From Streptomyces sp. NBC_00620 (GTDB taxonomy: Bacteria; Actinomycetota; Actinomycetes; Streptomycetales; Streptomycetaceae): 64,000 bases of DNA. A program made the position numbers and the translations under genes. Under the pieces are notes generated by a model. The model saw only the letters and a program-made list of their open reading frames with translations, made no database searches and was not told the DNA's origin. Positions 61,045 to 64,000 of the stretch are shown here, piece after piece. Every line of letters starts with the position of its first letter. The stretch's first letter is position 1. The stretch spans positions 4,030,001 through 4,094,000 of the forward strand of contig NZ_JAPENY010000001.1 in assembly GCF_026341825.1 (NCBI RefSeq), written 5' to 3'.

Positions 61045-61122
61045 TGTCCTTCTCCAGCCCGTCCCTTAATTTCGTACCAGGCCGCCCTGGGCGGAATCGA
61101 CCATCAATCACGGGGGATCTTC

Positions 61123-62001
61123 ATGCAGGGATTGCTGAGACGGCTCACGCTGTTTCTCTCCGCGGTGCTGGCACTTGCCGTCACCATGCTCACCGTCACG
61201 CCGGCCAGTGCGGCGCCGTCCCGGTCGACCACGAACACCAACACGGTCATCTTCGTGCACGGGATCCAGGGCGATCCGACCAAGTCCGGACACGACTGCC
61301 GCACTACCTGGTCCGCCGCCCGTAATCACTTCGCGGACAAGGGGTGGCGCGGAAGCCTTCTGACCTTCGGCTACTACAAAGCCAACACGAACTGCAGCCA
61401 CGAGTTCCCCGGGAACAAGGACACGCCGATCAGGGTGGTGGCCCAGGCATTCGCCAACTACGTCTACGACAACTTCTCAAAGCCCTCGAAGGGGAGCAAG
61501 AAGATCGACGTCGTCGCCCACTCCATGGGTGGTCTGGTCGTCCGTGCCGCGCTGCACTACACCAAAATCCACGCCGCGGGCTTCCCGGATTACCTCTACA
61601 TCGAGGACGTCGCGACGCTCGCCACCCCCCACGGCGGCAGCACCAACGACGGCCTCTGCAGGTTCGTGTGGCAGCAGTGCAAGGACATGCGGCCGAGCAG
61701 CGCGTTCCTCGATTCGCTCCCGAGCACCATGCCCGACTCCGCTATGAGTGGTGGCACCGACTGGACCACCATGTCGGCCTTCCACGACGGCTACGTGTCG
61801 GAGTCCTCCGGTATCGCAGGTACCGCGGAGCACGAGATTCAGTACAACGACAGCCGGGTCGGTCACGTGAGCTTCCCCAAGCTCGCCACCGGAACGTACA
61901 ACTCGCGGATCAAGAACAACTCCACGTGGACCAGTTGGAACCGGTACGCCGCTCCTGTGGAGATGGCACGCATTGCGGTGTACCGCCCGTCCACAGCCTG
62001 A
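61123..62001 (+). CDS. Secreted lipase/esterase, alpha/beta hydrolase
   Basis: A 292-residue exported lipase with a Sec signal peptide (cleavage near TPASAAP). The oxyanion motif FVHGIQGD lies at 44-51; the nucleophile elbow VVAHSMGGLVV has Ser134; the base is probably His in RVGHVSFPK near 248, with a preceding Asp. Three or four cysteines (HDCRTT, NCSH, GLCRF, QQCKD) may form disulfides. It resembles lipase class 2/EstA-type enzymes. ATG 61123 lies 79 bp after the palindromic element, with a GGGGGA SD. Confidence 0.92.
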   Translation: MQGLLRRLTLFLSAVLALAVTMLTVTPASAAPSRSTTNTNTVIFVHGIQGDPTKSGHDCRTTWSAARNHFADKGWRGSLLTFGYYKANTNCSHEFPGNKDTPIRVVAQAFANYVYDNFSKPSKGSKKIDVVAHSMGGLVVRAALHYTKIHAAGFPDYLYIEDVATLATPHGGSTNDGLCRFVWQQCKDMRPSSAFLDSLPSTMPDSAMSGGTDWTTMSAFHDGYVSESSGIAGTAEHEIQYNDSRVGHVSFPKLATGTYNSRIKNNSTWTSWNRYAAPVEMARIAVYRPSTA

Positions 62002-62119
62002 GTCCCGCAGCCCGCGAGCGTCATCGGGAAGCCGGTGGCAACACGCAGTGAACGAGGGGCGGTCGTCGTGCGGATGGCGACCGCCCCTCTTTCGGGTCGT
62101 CCGCATGACCGCCGGAATG

Positions 62120-62836
62120 TCAGCCGCTGGGGCGGCGGTTGCGGTACGTGGAGAGTGCGGTCAGTACGAAGATGAAGGGCAGTCCCAGTCCCATGACCGT
62201 GAGCGGGGACAGGATCGACTCCAGCCACTCCGGGAGGTCGACGAAGAGTGGGAGCAGCATCAGTACGGTCAGCGGGATGAGCGCGATCATCGCGACGGCG
62301 AACCCCGCCATGAGGGCCGCCTGGCGGGCATCGCGCCGGTCGATGCGAACGGCGGCCGCCGGGTCAGGCGCCCAGTCCTCACCGCGCAGTTCCTGCCATG
62401 CCTCCAGCAGCAGCGTGAGTTCACGCTCGACGTTCACATGAATGTCGTCGACGAACGGCAGCAGCACCTTGGCGCCATTCCGGTCGTACGCGTGCACCAG
62501 CACGCTGGCCGCACCGCTCTGCGCCGCCCCCGCCGCGCTGAACTCCGACCTGATGTCCTGGATGTCCTCCCATGCCAACCGCCGGTGCCTGATCATGCCG
62601 CGCACATCGAGCGCCTTGATGTTCGCGCTGGTGGAGCAGCGCAGGGTCGCGTAGAAGAGCCACCCGAAGAGCAGCACCCATCCCAGGAGGAAGAGGTACT
62701 TGAACGCGGCGGGTAAGTCGTCGGCGGTCACCATGGGCAGCACCACGGCCAGTGTGCCCACGACCATCACCCCGAGGAACGCGTTCCTCCGGGACGGTCT
62801 CATCCGGTACTCGCGCGGCAGTCGTTCGTATCCCAC
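62120..62836 (-). CDS. PH-domain (bPH-like) membrane protein
   Basis: A 238-residue protein: two TM helices (about 20-65), a bacterial pleckstrin-homology-like segment (TSANIKALDVRGMIRHRRLAWEDIQDIR) in the middle, and two TM helices (about 180-230). Such bPH proteins are small membrane regulators of unknown ligand. GTG 62836 follows a GGGGGG stretch and gives VGYERLPREYRMRP as N-terminus; longer starts are less likely. Confidence 0.85.
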   Translation of the reverse strand: MGYERLPREYRMRPSRRNAFLGVMVVGTLAVVLPMVTADDLPAAFKYLFLLGWVLLFGWLFYATLRCSTSANIKALDVRGMIRHRRLAWEDIQDIRSEFSAAGAAQSGAASVLVHAYDRNGAKVLLPFVDDIHVNVERELTLLLEAWQELRGEDWAPDPAAAVRIDRRDARQAALMAGFAVAMIALIPLTVLMLLPLFVDLPEWLESILSPLTVMGLGLPFIFVLTALSTYRNRRPSG

Positions 62837-62957
62837 AGTGACCCCCCCTGGCTCGGCATGGCCCACCCGTCGGCATATGCCATGGGGCACCATGGTGAAG
62901 CTCCAACTACCCTGTGTCGAGGGGTTGTTGTGACTTCGGGACCATTCCGGGACGCCT

Positions 62958-63374
62958 CTAATGCCTTTCGTCCTCCTTGGCCGCAGCGCACTCGAACCAC
63001 ACCGTCTTGCCGCCTCCGGTCGGCTCCACACCCCACTCGTCGGCCATCGCCTCGACGAGGACCAGGCCTCGGCCGCCCTCCGAGTCACCGTCGGGGGCCG
63101 AGACGGTCGGGAGGTCGGCCGAGCTGTCCGACACCTCGACGCGGACGCCGTACGACTGCCGCAGGACCAGCAACTCGCAGTTGCGGTCCGGGACATGACG
63201 CAGAACGTTGGCGAGCAGCTCGGTGACCGCCAGGCCGACGGGGTCGGTCAGGTCCGGCATGCCCCAGTGGCGGAGGTAGGCGCGGACGATCCGCCGTACG
63301 TGACCCGCCGAGTGCTCGCCGACCGTGAAGCGCATGCCGTACTGGACGGGTGGGGGAGGGAAGAGTTCGTTCAC
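62958..63374 (-). CDS. ATP-binding anti-sigma-factor-like kinase (HATPase_c_2)
   Basis: A 138-residue single GHKL domain protein of the RsbW/SpoIIAB type. The N-box is LAVTELLANVLRHVPDRN and the G1-box is EVSDSSADLP with GGRGLVLVEAMADEWGV following. Such proteins are abundant in Streptomyces and are usually encoded beside XRE-DUF5753 regulators, as here (divergent). They bind or phosphorylate partner regulators. Confidence 0.93.
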   Translation of the reverse strand: MNELFPPPPVQYGMRFTVGEHSAGHVRRIVRAYLRHWGMPDLTDPVGLAVTELLANVLRHVPDRNCELLVLRQSYGVRVEVSDSSADLPTVSAPDGDSEGGRGLVLVEAMADEWGVEPTGGGKTVWFECAAAKEDERH

Positions 63375-63461
63375 AGGACGATCGTGGCGGCCGTTCGCTA
63401 CGCTGAGCTACCGACCGAACACAACTGGCTCGTAAGCCGAGTTGGGTGAGAGGGGCCGTCC

Positions 63462-64000
63462 GTGACCAACATCAGCGTCCTCGATCCGAGCGCGTCGCCG
63501 CTCGATTACTACGGTTTCGAGCTGCGGCGGCACAGGGAGGCCGCCGGGCTCACGCAGAAGGAGTTCGGAGACGTCGTCAACTACACCGGGTCGCTGGTGG
63601 GACAGATCGAGACGGCTCGGAAGCTGCCGACGGATGTGTTCAGCGAGCGGGCGGATGCGGCGTTGGGGACCGGGGGGTTGTTGTCGCGGTTGGTGGGGCT
63701 GGTGTTGAGGAGTCAGCTTCCGGCTTGGTTCCAGCAGGTGGCGGAGCTTGAGGCTCGGGCGATCGAGATCTGTACCTTCCAGACGCACATGGTGCACGGC
63801 CTGTTGCAGACCGAGGCGTACGCGCGTGCCGTGCTCGGCGCTCTGGACTCCAGCAGGCTCGACGACCGGACCGCCGTACGGCTGGCGCGGCAGCGCATCT
63901 TCGAGAAGGCCGAGCCGCCGGTGCTCTGGGCGGTCATCAGCGAAGCCGCGCTCTACCAGGAGATGGGCGGTCCGGAAGCCATGCGGGGCCAACTGGCCCG
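63462..64000 (+). CDS. XRE-type helix-turn-helix regulator with DUF5753 domain (truncated by window end)
   Basis: The first ~180 residues are visible. An XRE helix-turn-helix occupies residues ~20-70 (ELRRHREAAGLTQKEFGDVVNYTGSLVGQIETAR). The DUF5753 part begins FQQVAELEARAIEICTFQTHMVHGLLQTEAYARAVL. GTG 63462 follows GAGAGGGG. Divergent from the HATPase gene; pairs of this kind control development and antibiotic production in streptomycetes. The C-terminus lies beyond the window. Confidence 0.93.
   Translation, partial: MTNISVLDPSASPLDYYGFELRRHREAAGLTQKEFGDVVNYTGSLVGQIETARKLPTDVFSERADAALGTGGLLSRLVGLVLRSQLPAWFQQVAELEARAIEICTFQTHMVHGLLQTEAYARAVLGALDSSRLDDRTAVRLARQRIFEKAEPPVLWAVISEAALYQEMGGPEAMRGQLA

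Overview
The window is chromosomal DNA from a Streptomyces or very close relative. Evidence: very high GC throughout, strong third-position GC bias that produces long shadow ORFs on the opposite strand, frequent GTG and some TTG starts, SD motifs such as GGAGG, a DUF5753/HATPase regulator pair, many DesK/NarL-type sensor systems, and the dispersed CGCCGGACGGGCTGA intergenic repeat typical of the genus. I see no plasmid, phage or IS element and no CRISPR array. There is one tRNA (Val, anticodon UAC).

Layout. 1-5.9 kb: end of an MFS exporter, a voltage-gated K+ channel, aceE (pyruvate dehydrogenase E1), and divergently a DUF3052 gene and an AhpE-type peroxiredoxin; I recall the aceE/DUF3052/ahpE neighbourhood also in Mycobacterium. 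6.0-15.0 kb: a tellurium-resistance-type (Ter) island with two TerD paralogues, a DUF475/TerC-like membrane protein, a TerD-related protein, a TerD with a YGYPGP-repeat tail, then a tight biosynthetic operon: CitE-like lyase, a large fused PRTase-TRSP-StiP-PELOTA protein, and a HAD phosphatase. 15-18 kb: SDR, aldehyde dehydrogenase and a divergent TetR regulator with two operator copies. 18-24 kb: small zinc-ribbon and membrane proteins, a coiled-coil membrane protein, a DUF4097 lipoprotein, tRNA-Val, an HD hydrolase, a 12-copy 14-bp tandem repeat and a chloramphenicol-phosphotransferase-like kinase.

24.3-27.3 kb: a rifampicin-monooxygenase-like gene (rox) with an exact 19-bp rifamycin-associated element (RAE) upstream, and a secreted beta-propeller gene. 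27.4-33.6 kb: SRPBCC/ArsR and MarR/MFS/hydrolase operons, a ketopantoate-reductase-like gene and DedA. 33.8-41.5 kb: Cu/Zn-SOD-like protein, a DoxX gene whose promoter contains an iron-box-like site, an FAD-binding protein, a PhoD-like phosphatase, a secreted DUF1524 nuclease, a yybP-ykoY manganese riboswitch ahead of a GDT1-family Mn exporter, and a HAD phosphatase. 41.5-48 kb: repeat-rich spacers, a peptidoglycan-binding protein, a DHA2 exporter fused to a winged-helix-like domain, and two neighbouring paralogous proteins.

48-54 kb: FHA-like protein, O-methyltransferase, and a GT87-PAP2 fusion facing another polytopic glycosyltransferase-like gene. 54.4-59.2 kb: one classic DesK/NarL two-component pair and one three-gene overlapping sensor operon. 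59.4-62 kb: three secreted proteins, two of them preceded by copies of the same perfect palindromic element. 62-64 kb: a PH-domain membrane protein and a HATPase/XRE-DUF5753 pair, the latter cut by the window end.

The strongest regulatory signals are the RAE, the Mn riboswitch, the iron box in the doxX promoter, the paired TetR and MarR operators, and the duplicated palindrome at 59.4/61.0 kb. The most intriguing system is the Ter biosynthetic operon.
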